In this document: positions 51,093-63,184 of the stretch, piece by piece
Layout of the letters: each line of letters starts with the position of its first letter
How positions within the stretch are numbered: position 1 is the first letter of the stretch
Origin: Caenorhabditis remanei
Lineage: Eukaryota > Nematoda > Chromadorea > Rhabditida > Rhabditidae
Length of the DNA: 64,000 nucleotides
Reading direction: 5' to 3'
NCBI RefSeq assembly: GCF_010183535.1
Contig: NC_071328.1
Coordinates: forward strand, 5,828,001-5,892,000
Made by a program: the position numbers and the translations under genes
The notes under the pieces: generated by a model
What the model was told of the DNA's origin: nothing
The model's input: the letters and a program-made list of their open reading frames with translations, nothing else
Database searches by the model: none

Positions 51093-51258
51093 AATAAGAA
51101 ACGAATTCTTTGATGAGATGACAAGTGCAAATTGCTCTATGTACCCTTCCAGAGAGCATCCAAGTGTTTTGGCGGCTCTCAAATTTGCTAATTCTACAGC
51201 CTTTCGAAACCCATCCGTTTTAGGAGATTGGTGTCAACAAATTGTCTATTGCCTTTGA
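51093..51258 (+). CDS. Possible terminal exon of an unrecognised gene
   Basis: After the acceptor ATTTTTCAG the frame IRNEFFDEMTSANC continues open for 54 codons to TGA at 51256, with balanced amino-acid composition (ends DWCQQIVYCL). A GTTTCC donor-like site precedes a short intron at 51033, and the upstream frame can be joined for about 25 codons, but no start codon was found. It may be a real exon, a decayed gene or chance. Confidence 0.35.
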
Positions 51259-51433
51259 CACCAAAGAGCGTACATATGTTGAGAGGACATTTAGTTGAGT
51301 TGTGTATTTTATCACATATAAAGAAAAGGATAAGAAGGACATAGAAGTTGAAAATAAATTAAGTAATAATAAATAAAGCCATGGGAATGTAATAACAAGT
51401 ATTATACACAGTTTCGATGAATCAATGAACCAG

Positions 51434-54400
51434 TTATTTCTTTGTTCTTTTTCCAAATCCTCGGGCTGGTGGGTCTTCTGGAGTACCGGCGGCAGTTGAA
51501 GCAAGGGATGGTGCAGGTGTTGGTGGAGGAGTCATATTAGCACGGTCAATATCCAAATCATATCGTAACGACGAGGCGAAGATCATATTCCAAACAGGCC
51601 AGGCGACACAAGTCATCAAGAATAAATGCCACGATCCGTTGGCAGCGTCGGTTTGAATCATTGTTTGAAGCATGAATACGGGAACACCAATTACTGTTTG
51701 ATAGGCTTTGTCAGGGATGATGACAGTGATGAATGCCGGAAGAGAGTAGGCGACCACTGTAAGCACGACCATCGGACTGAGGATTGCCAACATTCCCGAG
51801 CGGAATATGCTACGTTCTCTGAAAAAATATATGAATTGTACTATTATTGTATGGATTTAGTATATTGTAGTGGTCACTACTTCTCCTACAGTCGTATTAG
51901 TAGTAGTAGCAGTTGTATGTGGCAGGTTTGTATCAGTAAGCCAGGTGTTGATACAACTACAAAATCTAGAAAAATTTCATCTACTTAATTTTTTTCGTGT
52001 AAGTTTGGAGAGAAAGAAGGGATTTCTTGGCAAACTTTTTGAACACAATAGATAACTACAGTAATCTAAAAGTTCGAACAACGTTTAAAAACGCTAAAGA
52101 CGCGTCAGAAATCTAGAAAAATAGTTTCATTTCGTCTTAACTACAGTATCCGAAATCGCGTCTAAGGCGCGCCAGATGAACTAGATCAAGAAGAAAAAGG
52201 GATCTGGTCTACTGTTTTTTGTATTCGTGAAATCTAGTACATCACGTCAATTTTGTATGTCTCATTGACTACAATTTATCAGACATCATGTCTCTTCATG
52301 TCATAATAAAATTTAAATTTCAGTTCATGCTCACTACAACCCGAAGAGTTTTTCAACTCATTTGCCTCACCTCTGATACGATTCATACGTCATCAGGAAT
52401 ACAACTGGAACGACGACAGCTGATGTGAAGATTCCGAGACCCACGTTAGTGAGGGCGAGGGCGACAATGGCGAGAGTTGTCTCGACGAGGCAGAAGATTC
52501 GCATTGTTGGAACACATGGTACGGGGACTCTGAAAAAATGAAATTTTCGGTAGAGCGAGCTTGCTATCCAACAACTCACTTGTAAAAAGCGTAGAGTCCA
52601 AAGGGAACGACAGAAAACAAGAGGAACGAATGCATGAGATCGAATAGTGGCGAGAAAGCTCCATCGCATCCTTCTTTTCCAATAAATGGGTACTGAGTCC
52701 ATTGAAATACGTATCGAGTTCCAACATGCTTATAGGTCCACGTGGTGAATAGATAGAGCATATAACCGATGAAATGAATGAATGGATAGGTGAGCGGGAA
52801 GTGGAATACTTGACATTTCTTCCATTCGAAGTAGACGAGGAAGACGAGTGGACTGATGAGAATACCGATTGGTATGACGAATAGTGCAATCGATATGAAG
52901 TGCATGTCGTCGGAGAGCACGTACCTGGAATTGAATATTGCTTTAAAAGTCAGAAAGATTGGAAGCGAAGAAGGGGTAAAATCATAAAGAACAAGGTTAT
53001 TGTTTATGGAAACACACTCAAAAATTGACTGGCGCCATTTCGAAATTAGAAAAAAGTAGATCAAATTAGAAAAAATAGATCAAACTTACATAAAATAACT
53101 CTGATGGAGTCTCTCCAGAACGTTATTTAGCATACGAGAGACTTCCTCAATAAACTGTCCCGCTTGTCGTTCACTATAATCGTGACTTAATCCGACGGTT
53201 AAACCCTGAAAAAAGGAGAAATGAGGAAGGATTGTGGTAGGGAGTTTTAGGTGATTGATGGAGGTGATTAGGAAGCTAAAAAGTACTTTTTGCACTAGGC
53301 GAACTATTAGTGAAAAGTGAGTAGGTGTCCGAGTTTTCTAGTGGAGTCTATGATGAGGATTCTATTTCTGATTTCAAAGTCAGCTGAATACTGATAAATA
53401 CAGAATTCTGACTTCTTCACAGATCAATAACCACAGAAAAAGAGGGGCGGAATTGTCAAAAACTAGGGCATTTCGATGAGTCATGACTTGGTTTCTGGCA
53501 GGATCCATGAAATGAATGCAATTATTTTGTCTATTAAATTTGCATATTTACAGGAAATATACAATACTTTCAGCCTAGTGATGATAGCTAAAATATCAAA
53601 ATTCATACGTTTAGCTTTGATGCCTGATTGTGACACCGGATCAGATGTTCCTGGTCTTCATGATATGCTATCAAAATGAATCTCAGAAAAGCGAATCCGC
53701 CACCAATCATTTCTTCAGGAGGCACAACGAAGCTTCATTACAAAAGACTCCAGATATTATTTTTCAGCTCAAAGAATCGAGGATGTTTTAACGATTTGGA
53801 AAACATATCAACCTAGATTTCCATAGATATCTCAAGACAATTTCAAGCAATTAAGTTTCTCTCATGAATCTCAGTCAGTTAACTCCCACTCAAAAAGATT
53901 GTTCCAGAATCTAGGGTCATAAGATTAATTTCAGATTTCAAAATAGTTTCAATGAGATCACTGAACCCTAAGCAATCTTAATATAAATAGAAGAGATTGC
54001 TCTATGTAAACATTGGAATATTAAAATTGAGACTTGCTCTCTCGTCTCCTTTCTCCTGAAATAGTACATTAAGAGTGTCTAAGTAAAAGGAGCCGGAATA
54101 GTAAAGAAAGCACTGAAGAAAAAAAGATGAGGGACGGCGCCTTCGGTTTTACGACAGAACGACCACTTCCCATATATGAGATTCGGTCGTGTTTCACCTA
54201 ATCCCACCCGACATTTTCCTCTGTCCAAAAACGTCGACGGAGAGCCGAAACGACACTACTCAGGTTTTCTGTCGGCAATTTTATAGACACTTATTGCCTT
54301 TTTAGTGGGTTTGGAAGTGCCAGGCACGATTATTGCGTATTTTAATCAAAAATGGGTTTAGGCGGTACCTGGACACCATATTTTCCCATTACACTATGAA

Positions 54401-56002
54401 TTCCTTCGATTGAAACGAAGGCTTGTGTGAAGAGAGCTTTGAGAGGCACGTCGTATGGAGAGTAGTCTTTGTAGGGGCTCTGAAAAAGAAAGGAAATTGG
54501 GAAAATGCTGGAACGGAAATGCTGGAAAAGGAAAGTAAACAAATGATAGATTAGGTATCTTCTGATTAGAAAAATATATCTATTGCTGAAATTTTCTGAA
54601 AAGTTCAAATATTTTTTTTGAATTGCAGTGAAAATTCGACTTCTTGACTTTTTGACCATGCATTTAAAACGTTGGAAAAAAAAATGGTAAATTCAATATT
54701 TTTTCGGTTAAAATAAAAATTGCTATTTCAATAGTTATGATTATTTTTGTGAAAATGAGCATTTTTCCATCAAAAAAACGGGGAAATCGAGTGTGTTGAA
54801 AATTCCGAATTCTGAGCTTTGTTGAAATTGTAACTCGAATTTTCCACCAAAAAAATTCGCAATTTTTGTGGAAGCCTGATCAATTGGAATTTAAAAGTTT
54901 TTTCTAAAAAATAGTTTTCGATTTATTTAAACTGAAAATCCAGGAGATAAACATAGAATTTGAAAGCTTGGTTAATTTTTTGTTAATTTTTTTCCCAAAT
55001 TTGCCTACTTTCATTCTCAAATTTTCTCAAAATTCTTACCGCATGCCTATGCATCAATCCATAAATGGCCACTTTCGAATGATGTTTTGAATCAGCAATC
55101 TTCACAATTCCATTAAAAACATCCAAATTTACTTGTTGTCCATTCAACCCGTTCGTTTGAATATTAATAATATGTTGTCCTTTTATAGACATTCCAGACA
55201 GATCATAGACAACTCCAGCTATTAAAGCACCAGTTTGTGATTGAATTTCATCAGCAATCACTGTCCCATTCGACTGTTTCGATGTCAACGCCTCGATCTT
55301 TTGATATTTGAAAAGGAAAGCGTCTAGAGCAAATGCAGCCTGATCGATCGACTCTTTTTTATCTCCTCCATCCACAAAAACTATTACAAAATCTCTCGCC
55401 CAGTAGACTTGTTCTTTCGCGTAATCAATAAATGCCAACATTCGAGAAATCATTCGTCGCGCACTTTCAGATCTTCCCAACTGAACAACAATCAGTTGTG
55501 CTTCTGCTCCATCATTTCTGTGTCCTCTGATGAATCCATACACATTTTCTCCTCTTTTCGGATATCCTGCTATTGTAGATTTCCATTTTTGAGTGAAACA
55601 TTGGAGACCGAACTCCGAAAATACATCAAGAATGAATTTTTGTTGTTTTTTTGTTCTGAAAATATGGAAATATACACTTTTAAAACTAGGTTTGAACGTA
55701 CTTCGGTAAATCTGTTAACCTCCTGTACAGCTGAATAGCGACTCCACTTTTATCAAATTTCGGTGTAACAAGTCCTGGCATTAATGAATGTTCGGATATT
55801 CTGAAGTTCTGGGAGTACTTCAGTTAAGTTTGAGAAGATATTCAAACCTTGTAACTTCCATATTAACCGGATCAAATAAATATTGTGATGAAAAGTAGGC
55901 TCCAAGATATGCAATAATCAATATGAATTTTCGAAACCGTATAATCCGATCCAGAATTTTCGGGCGTGCTAATCCACCATCTTTTGCTATTTCTAGTGCC
56001 AT
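51434..56002 (-). CDS. hpo-3: GPI transamidase subunit GPAA1 homologue
   Basis: Exons, 5' to 3': 56002-55848, 55800-55702, 55655-55040, 54479-54369, 53205-53090, 52924-52580, 52529-52371, 51818-51434; 661 aa, against about 620 in human. An N-terminal membrane segment (FILIIAYLGAYFSS) is followed by a large luminal domain with a peptidase-like fold (GYPKRGENVYGFIRGHRND, then RDFVIVFVDGG). The signature NNVLERLHQSYF aligns with the human LNHLLERLHQSFF region, and several membrane segments make up the C-terminal third. From family knowledge GPAA1 joins preassembled GPI anchors to proteins in the ER. The C-terminus is a short basic tail (GFGKRTKK). Intron 4 is long (1.16 kb) and otherwise empty. 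The symbol is from memory of C. elegans F33D11.9. Confidence 0.92.
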
Positions 56003-56518
56003 TTTCTGAAATTTACTGATTGAAATGTGGAAAAACAGATCGAAATCAGACTACAAAAGCCCGTAAATCTACACAAACGACACACGCTGCGAATTGGTCT
56101 TCCGGTTTCGTCACGACTACAGTAAGTGCCCACGTTTTATTAAATAAGAAAATGAGCAGCAGTGATTTGTTTTTTTTGCCTTGTAAGAAATAAAGCTGAA
56201 TATTTGATGTGAACATAATAAAATTTTCATAAAAACCGCTTTTGTTCAGAAAACATTTTTATTTTTGATGCTATGCAATAGAAATTTGATTTGGAGCAAT
56301 TATTTAGGACTCATGAGATACAAAGAAAAGGGGGGAAATTAGGAGGAAATATATAGTATAAGTAGAAAGTAAGCAGATAAAAAAGGCTGAATATAAATCT
56401 CGATAATATGATAACAACAAACCACAAAGAGTTGATAACCCGTCATAAAATGTTTTGATTGGACATTCTATTAAATTACACATTCTTTTTGAAAATAAAA
56501 TAAACTGATAAAAAGAAA
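56003..56518. other. Intergenic region between GPAA1 and dhhc-3 genes
   Basis: A copy of a dispersed repeat occupies about 56045-56125 (GCCCGTAAATCTACACAAAC to GTCACGACTACAGTA). Part of it reappears inverted at 59404-59480. No exon is seen. Confidence 0.5.
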
Positions 56519-57980
56519 TCAAACAGAATACTCGAAAGTGGGTCTCGAAACGAATGGATTCGCGAGAGGGTTAAACCATCGTATACCAAACGGTCCGCCG
56601 AATACAAGCTGCAAATTTTTCCACGAATTGTTTCGTTGTCGTTCTTCGTCGTCCAACATCGCATTTCGACTGAAAATTTCAGCTTTTATGTATAGTTTTA
56701 TTAATTTCAGATAAATAATTACCTTCTCATCGACTCAATCGTCGTCTCGTCATTGCAAATCGATGAAATTTGAGTTCCAAACATGACTGCAGTGAAAATC
56801 GCAAAAAGAATAGACTCAAAGAGCAAGAAAATGAGTAGAAGCGTTGTTCCTGGAGGTGTTAGGGAGGAACATTTCTGCCACTCGGCACCGACACACAGCA
56901 CAAATTGCCATATTCCCCAATAAAGAGCGTGCATTGAGAGGAGTGCAATGTACATCTGAAAATGGATGAGGTTATAGTAAAAAATATAATTGAAAGTTTT
57001 GAAATTGAAAAAAGATCCAGCTTTTTTCTAAACTAAAATTTTAAAAAAAAGATTCTGAGTTCTCGATTTAAGATTTTTTTTTGTTAACATCTGATTTTAA
57101 AGTATAAGTGGCGTTAGCCCTTTTTTCAATCAATCATAATTATTCAAGGATCAGGATTCTGGATTATAGATTTTCATTTACATTTCAAGAATCAGGAAAG
57201 TCAGGTTCGATATTCTTGATTCAAAAGCTAATTTTCAGATTTTAATTTGCAGAAGTCCACATATAGAGTTTAGAATTCAGAACTCTAAATCAGGGTTCCT
57301 ATAATCCAGGATTTCAGATTAAGTATATTAAATTTGAAATTTATAACTTCTGATTTCTGATTCGGGATTTACAGTTTTGGATTGCGAATCTCATGTTTTA
57401 AAATCTTATTGCGGGTTTGATACTCAGAATTTTCACAATTGAAAAACAAAAACTTACGGTAAATAACACGAAAAACTTCTGATTCCCCTCTCCAACACAG
57501 TTGTTAACCCAAGGACAATGATGATCCATCCTTCGTATACATCGTTCACAAACTGAACAATGATGTGCTCGATCGGGTTTGATACTCGAACATTTTTGAC
57601 ATTTATAGATTGCAGTATGTCCATTTAACAACTGCATCCGTTCAACTGTCTCCTCCGTACAGTCTCCTTTCGCCACTGCTCCTGGATCAGTCATCATGGT
57701 CTGAAGATTTTTTGTTGATAAATTTTTTGCATAAACTGAAGAAAAAACTTACCTTCAAATGACTAATAACCGCCAGTACACTGAACGTTTCGAATATCAA
57801 AAAGTTAAAGACTGTATGAATTGGATATGTTTCCCATGAGTATAACATAACCATAAACACACAAACTTGTCCGTATGCTATCAGAAACCATGTTACGACT
57901 GCACACATGATTCCACATGGATCTCGGACACACCATGATCGACCACAACAATTCGTTTTCGTTCTAATGAACACTGACAT
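56519..57980 (-). CDS. dhhc-3: DHHC palmitoyltransferase (ZDHHC3/7 type)
   Basis: Exons, 5' to 3': 57980-57753, 57700-57458, 56955-56723, 56669-56519; 284 aa. Four membrane segments are visible ([35 protein letters not shown], one around [21 protein letters not shown], and [19 protein letters not shown]). The Cys-rich domain runs [19 protein letters not shown] to the catalytic [12 protein letters not shown] with Cys138. Conserved TTxE is seen as DETTIES near residue 250, and [12 protein letters not shown] follows. From family knowledge, it transfers palmitate to cysteines of Golgi-resident and peripheral membrane proteins. A short TTTCAG acceptor lies 5' of the start. Confidence 0.93.
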
Positions 57981-60104
57981 TTTATTCTGAAATGAAAAGA
58001 AGGATTTGAGGGAACTTGGACGATGTTTCTTACATTATTGGAGTCAACTCGCTAACTCATCGATCAAGATATCGTCGGTCTTCCATCAGGCTTTTGTCCC
58101 TTCGAACACTGAAAATTATAAATATTTTAGTTTGAAAACTTAGTAATGACATAAAAAAATATTTAGTTCGATCAATATATATTTTTTGAATGAAGGTATA
58201 CATACTCTATGTATCTTTTTGAATTCCAGAATAAGACATAGATAACAAAAAAGACTAACAAAGAGAATTGGGTCACATGTGTCGTTGCCTAGCAATAAGT
58301 CTCATTCTACAAGAACAATAGGGTTTTTGTTTTCAAGGAAAAAGACAGAAAAATAGCGTATGTGAGTAGGAAGGAGAAAAATTAACAAAACTAATTAAAT
58401 GGTAGTACTGAACCTCTTTTTTGAGTCTTTAGAAAGATAGAAAAGAAATTATTCAAGGATTACAATAAACTTTTGAAATTCACTTAAAATGAACAGATAG
58501 ACAGTCTAATCCTTGTACATTTAATTAAAGAAAGATACATTCTAAAAGCAGAGAGCCATTCAATCTTCCACTAAGCTCAGAAACCAACAAAGAAAATCCA
58601 AACAACCATTTGAATGGACACGAAGAGACGAGAGCATGTTCGATACAAATGACTCATAAATATTCAGCCGACATCGAGATATTCGAGGAAACGGGCAGAG
58701 TGAGACACGAAAGAGACGAAAAGATTATAGAAAGTGTTCTTTTTTTCCTCTTCTCTTAGAAATCGCAGTCATTAAAAATTGCTAAAAAGAAGAAGAAAAA
58801 ATGAGCAATCCGGAAATTGGAAACCAAGCATGCGCAGCGCGGAAATATCAATCTTTTGGAGCAAAAAAACCGACATGCTGCTTTTTCATCGATGTCGACG
58901 CCTTCCCCTTCTTCGTTTTATTTTTGAGGAAAGGCTGGTCAGTGTAGTTGAACGAGAAGTGGACTGCTGCACGCGGGTGGCTCTCTTTTTCTCTCTGGTA
59001 CTCTTTCGGAGTGTCTGCGTATCTACAGATTAGCGCACTATAACCTATTCTCTTGTTCCTCGGTTATCGCAAGAAGAAATGAACCGAGGAGCGTTCCCTG
59101 TTTGGTATTCAATAGAATTATGCACAAAAATCGCCCGAGAATAACTAATTTTGATCAAGAATGATTAAAAAGAAGAAAATTAGGCCGACGAGCTTCATGG
59201 AATAGATAATTATTTTATTGAAATAATTGCTAATCATGAATTTTTTAAATGTGATAAAAGGAATCTCCCGCTTTTCGGGGAATTCCGATTTTTAACTTAT
59301 TAAGTGCCAACTCAATTTTTAGTTAAAGGTTTGTCTTTACTTTCTAGCAGATTAAATGGCAAAAAATTATAAAAACTGCTGAAATTCCACGAGAAATCTG
59401 ATAAATCAACACTGTAGTCGTGACAAAACCGGCGAATAATTCGAAGCGTGCGCCTTTTGTGTCGATTTACGAGTTTTTGTAATTATTTTTCACACTGTCT
59501 CACTTCAGTTTTCGTGACACGCCAGCTTGCCGTCCAAGCTTTTCCGATCGAAAACGCAAAAAAATGTTGAGAAAGCTGCACATATTAACAAACAACATTT
59601 GAAGAGCCCGTAAACTGAAACAAAATGACGCATGCTACAAAAATTATAGTGTTGCTTTTAATTCACACGAACAAGAGTTCAATATGAAGAAACTTTAGGT
59701 AATTAAAAGTTAGTATTTCTTATCGGTGCAGAAAAAGACACTTACACTTAATTTTGCCACGTGCCGAGAGGCGAACTTTTCTGAAATTGAACTGTTGCAA
59801 CACGTCACGTTTATATTGTGAAAAGCCACGTTGTTAATATTTATTTCGGTACCAAACGGGGAAGTTCTCGACAATTTCAGCACAATAAAAAGTAACAATT
59901 TGGGTTCACAAGTTTATTAAAGTTTAAAATATCAAGGTTTTTCACAAAAATCTCTGGATAATTTTAAATTACATGGAGAGAGATCTTTGCACTAACGATA
60001 GTTATTCAAAAAACGACAATTATGGATCAGTTTTCGATTTGATGGGTGAATAAGCAACAAGAAAAAATAAATAAATTATTTCGTTCACTCCAGCCAACAA
60101 GAAA
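57981..60104. other. Intergenic region, 2.1 kb
   Basis: No exon is supported. It holds the dhhc-3 promoter (next to 57980) and, at the other end, the 3' UTR of the eIF4A3 gene with AATAAA-like signals on the minus strand. About 59404-59480 and 59600-59640 contain pieces of the dispersed repeat also found at 56045. The frame at 58779-59033 looks spurious. Confidence 0.5.
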
Positions 60105-61476
60105 TTAGATGATATCAGCGATGTTCATCGGCATTTCATCGATTTGTGTTGAGTAGTACTGTTCAATGTCTCGGAGGATTCTGACGTCGTCTTGCTTAAC
60201 GAAGTTGATGGCAACTCCCTTACGTCCGAAACGTCCTGAACGACCGATACGGTGAATGTAGAGCTCACGGTTGTTGGGCAAGTCGTAGTTGATGACCTGA
60301 ATTTTTATTATTATCGATGGCTTTCAATGACTGCGTTGCTCACCAATGAAACCTGTGGAACATCCAAACCACGAGCCCAAACATCAGTTGAAATGAGTAC
60401 TCTCGTAGTTCCGGCTCTGAATTCTTTCATCACTTCATCACGATCCTTCTGCTCCATATCTCCATGCATTGATGATACAGTGAAGTTGGCCTCCTTCATC
60501 TTGTCAGTCAACCAGTCGACCTTTCTACGTGTATTACAGAAGAGCACAGCTTGAGTGATTGTGAGAGTATCATAAAGATCGATAAGAGTATCGAACTTCC
60601 ATTCCTCTCGATCAACAGCCACAAAGAATTGCTTGATTCCTTCGAGTGTCAACTCATCACGTTTTACAAGAATTCTGATGGGATCCGTCATGAATTTACT
60701 GGTCATCTCCAAAATCTCATGAGGAAGTGTGGCGGAGAGAAGAACAACTTGTGCTCCAGGTGGAAGATAACGATAGATATCGTATAGTTGTTCTTTGAAT
60801 CCCTTGTTTAACATTTCATCGGCTTCATCCAATACAAGCAGTTTGATGGCACGAGTACGGAGATTACGACGGCGAATCATATCAAACACACGTCCCGGGG
60901 TTCCAGAGACAACGTGTTGTCCATAATCGAGTTTTCTGATGTCTTCACCGAGATTCGTTCCTCCGATACAAGCATGACACTGGACGTTCATATAGTCTCC
61001 GAGAGCAAGGACAACCTTAAATATATCGAAATTTGATATATTCTCAAAAATGTATTAAAAGTTAGAGAAATTCAAGTTTTAGAGCTCAAAAAAAAGTTTT
61101 TCACATCTTTTTTCGCATTCTGTGTACTCACTTTTTGAATTTGAACAGCCAGTTCTCTCGTTGGAGACAGAATAAGAGCTTGAGTCTCTCGAACTTGTGT
61201 ATCCAATGATTGAAGTACTGAAATCGAAAATGTCGCAGTCTTTCCTGTACCAGATTGTGCTTGAGCGATCACATCCCGAGCCTTGAGAATTGCAGGAATC
61301 GCTCTTTGTTGAATTGCTGATGGTTTTTCGAATCCATAAGCATAAATTCCACGTAGAAGGTCCTCTCGGAGCCCCATTTTATCAAATGTTGGGATTACAT
61401 TGACTTCCTCAGAAGACTCGAATTCCACAGATGCCATCTCATCCTTCTCTTTTTTTGGTCCACTTCCACCAGCCAT
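60105..61476 (-). CDS. eIF4A3-type DEAD-box RNA helicase (exon junction complex)
   Basis: Exons 61476-61132, 61015-60344 and 60296-60105 give 402 aa. Helicase motifs in order: Q motif region [13 protein letters not shown], motif I AQSGTGKT, Ia PTRELA, GG, Ib TPGR, II DEAD, III SAT, then the C-terminal lobe with [14 protein letters not shown] and [19 protein letters not shown] and [15 protein letters not shown] match eIF4A3 closely. The VWARGLD form is typical of eIF4A3 rather than eIF4A1/2. From family knowledge it clamps onto spliced mRNA in the exon junction complex. Start MAGGSGPKK is chosen because an acceptor lies just upstream; an upstream in-frame ATG at 61575 is therefore excluded. 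The acceptor of exon 2 is TTTAAG, not CAG. Confidence 0.95.
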
Positions 61477-62137
61477 CGTTGCGATTCTGAGATTTTGTAA
61501 TGCAAAGCTTTTTTTCCCGTCTACAATTTGACTGCTGAGATAAATTTTTCCGAGGATTTTACGGCAAGAAGCCAAACAAAAATATTAAATTTCTGAAAAC
61601 TTTATTGTACCATATACAATTCATAGTGCTCTTATTCAGACGACGTTGATGGTTCAGGAAGTGAAGTCGGAATGAATTGGATGCGAATAGTGGTCATTGG
61701 GATCTATCAATAATGTTACACATACAATAGATGACGATGGAAAATGGGGGAGAAAATAAATAGTAATTGATAATTGGCGAAACGATGAGAAGGGAACGGT
61801 AGGTTCCACATAAAGAAAAATCTACCGGGTAATAGGAAACAGGAAGACTCACTAGAAGAATCTAATTGAGTCATAAAAGTTAATAAAAGGAAAAGAAACG
61901 AAAAAGAAGTGAAGGAAGTTTGAGAGAAAATATCGAAAATGAACAGCGCGCTGCGATCAAATACAGAAAATGTTAGGGATTGTCATTTCGAAAAGGGGGG
62001 CATAGAGTAGAAGGATTCAAGGGAATGAAAGAGGTTTAAGTTTTTTAGAAATTCACGGATGAAGAGGAAACGGAAAACAAAAGTTGTGTAGTGGCAGCGA
62101 GAAGCGACAGAAAAGAAGAGAATACTATTATAGTGAT
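61477..62137. other. Intergenic region between vpr-1 and eIF4A3 genes
   Basis: Both genes are on the minus strand, 660 bases apart, wider than the usual spacing inside a nematode operon. A TCTCAG acceptor sits just before the eIF4A3 start. No exon is seen. Confidence 0.5.
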
Positions 62138-63184
62138 TTAGAAAAGATGACCGAGAATGAGTCCGATGAGCAATGTGGCAATCGCAATCAGAACTACTTG
62201 CAGAGATGGGTATGTTCCCTCGACAACAGCACCATCCGCTTGATTTTGTTGCAGCTTACGGTTCTTCTGAAATAATTGACGATAAAGTTTATTTTATTTT
62301 TCTGATTGCCGGCCAAACGATTATCTGGCAAGACTAGTCTGTGCGTGGGTATATTTTATTCAAAATGGAGACAAACGCAGCTCTGACATACGCGAACCTA
62401 CACCTTGCGTGTTTGATGATCGGCGATGATATTTATGTCGCGAGCAATTTTTTAAAGCAAAAGTCGGAAGACTTCTTGATACTCATTTTTGTCAGAAAAC
62501 AATCACATCATCCTTACCTTGAGCATGACCTCAATCTCTTGCTCCAATCCGTTAACTTTCTTCTGCAACTCGTCCTTCTCATCAATCGTCGATTTCAACG
62601 ACTTGCGAAGCGACGCGACAGTTCCGTCTTGTTGGGAAGTATTAGCAGAGTAAGAACTTCCGAGCTCTCTGAAAAAACTATCCTTGCGTGTTGGAAGACC
62701 ATCCAGATAATAGAAAAACTTACTGCGCTTGTCCAGAAGAGAATGTTTCTTCGCTTCCATTGGCGATGAATGTCTTGCTATCGTCTCCAGATGCTGGATT
62801 CTTTTTGTCGACAAAAGTGACCATCAGCTTGCTGTAGGTAAGCTCTGATGGATCGACAACCTTCCAAATCGATTCCAAATCTTGAAGATCTTCAGCAGGA
62901 GCAACACACGATTGAACCATGAACTTGTGACGTCCAGCATCTGATGGGATTCCTTCAAGTGGTTGCAGCATCACTGTTATTTGCTTCGAGTCTCCTTGTT
63001 TAAGGAGTCCAGAGTTCGGACGGACACAATACTGTTTCGGAGCCGTCGTTTTCACTTTGAAGCATACTGGATTCGATGACGTGTTTTTGAGTGTCATGTG
63101 GGCGGTAACAACATCCGTGAATGGACCAGTGAACGTAAGTTCACGGTTTGGAGTCACTTGCAGAAGACTGTGCTTGTCGGACAT
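62138..63184 (-). CDS. vpr-1: VAP protein (VAMP-associated, MSP domain)
   Basis: Exons 63184-62724, 62668-62518 and 62266-62138 give 246 aa, as in C. elegans VPR-1. The MSP domain covers residues 1-125 with the hallmark TSSNPVCFKVKTTAP and the FFAT-binding lysines. A coiled coil follows (about 170-203, KSTIDEKDELQKKVNGLEQ) and a C-terminal membrane anchor LQVVLIAIATLLIGLILG. From family knowledge VAP anchors ER contact sites, and its secreted MSP domain acts as an extracellular signal on Eph/Robo receptors. The start MSDKHSLLQV is chosen because the acceptor GATTACAG falls between it and the upstream in-frame ATG. A tail-anchored protein, so no signal peptide is expected or seen. Confidence 0.95.

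Noticed and set aside
58779..59033. 84-aa plus-strand frame
   Set aside because: It begins in a poly-A/AAG stretch, has no splice or domain evidence, and is typical of chance frames in this gap.
61477..61575. N-terminal extension of the eIF4A3 protein from an ATG at 61575
   Set aside because: An acceptor lies between this ATG and MAGGSG, and the added residues do not resemble the family.
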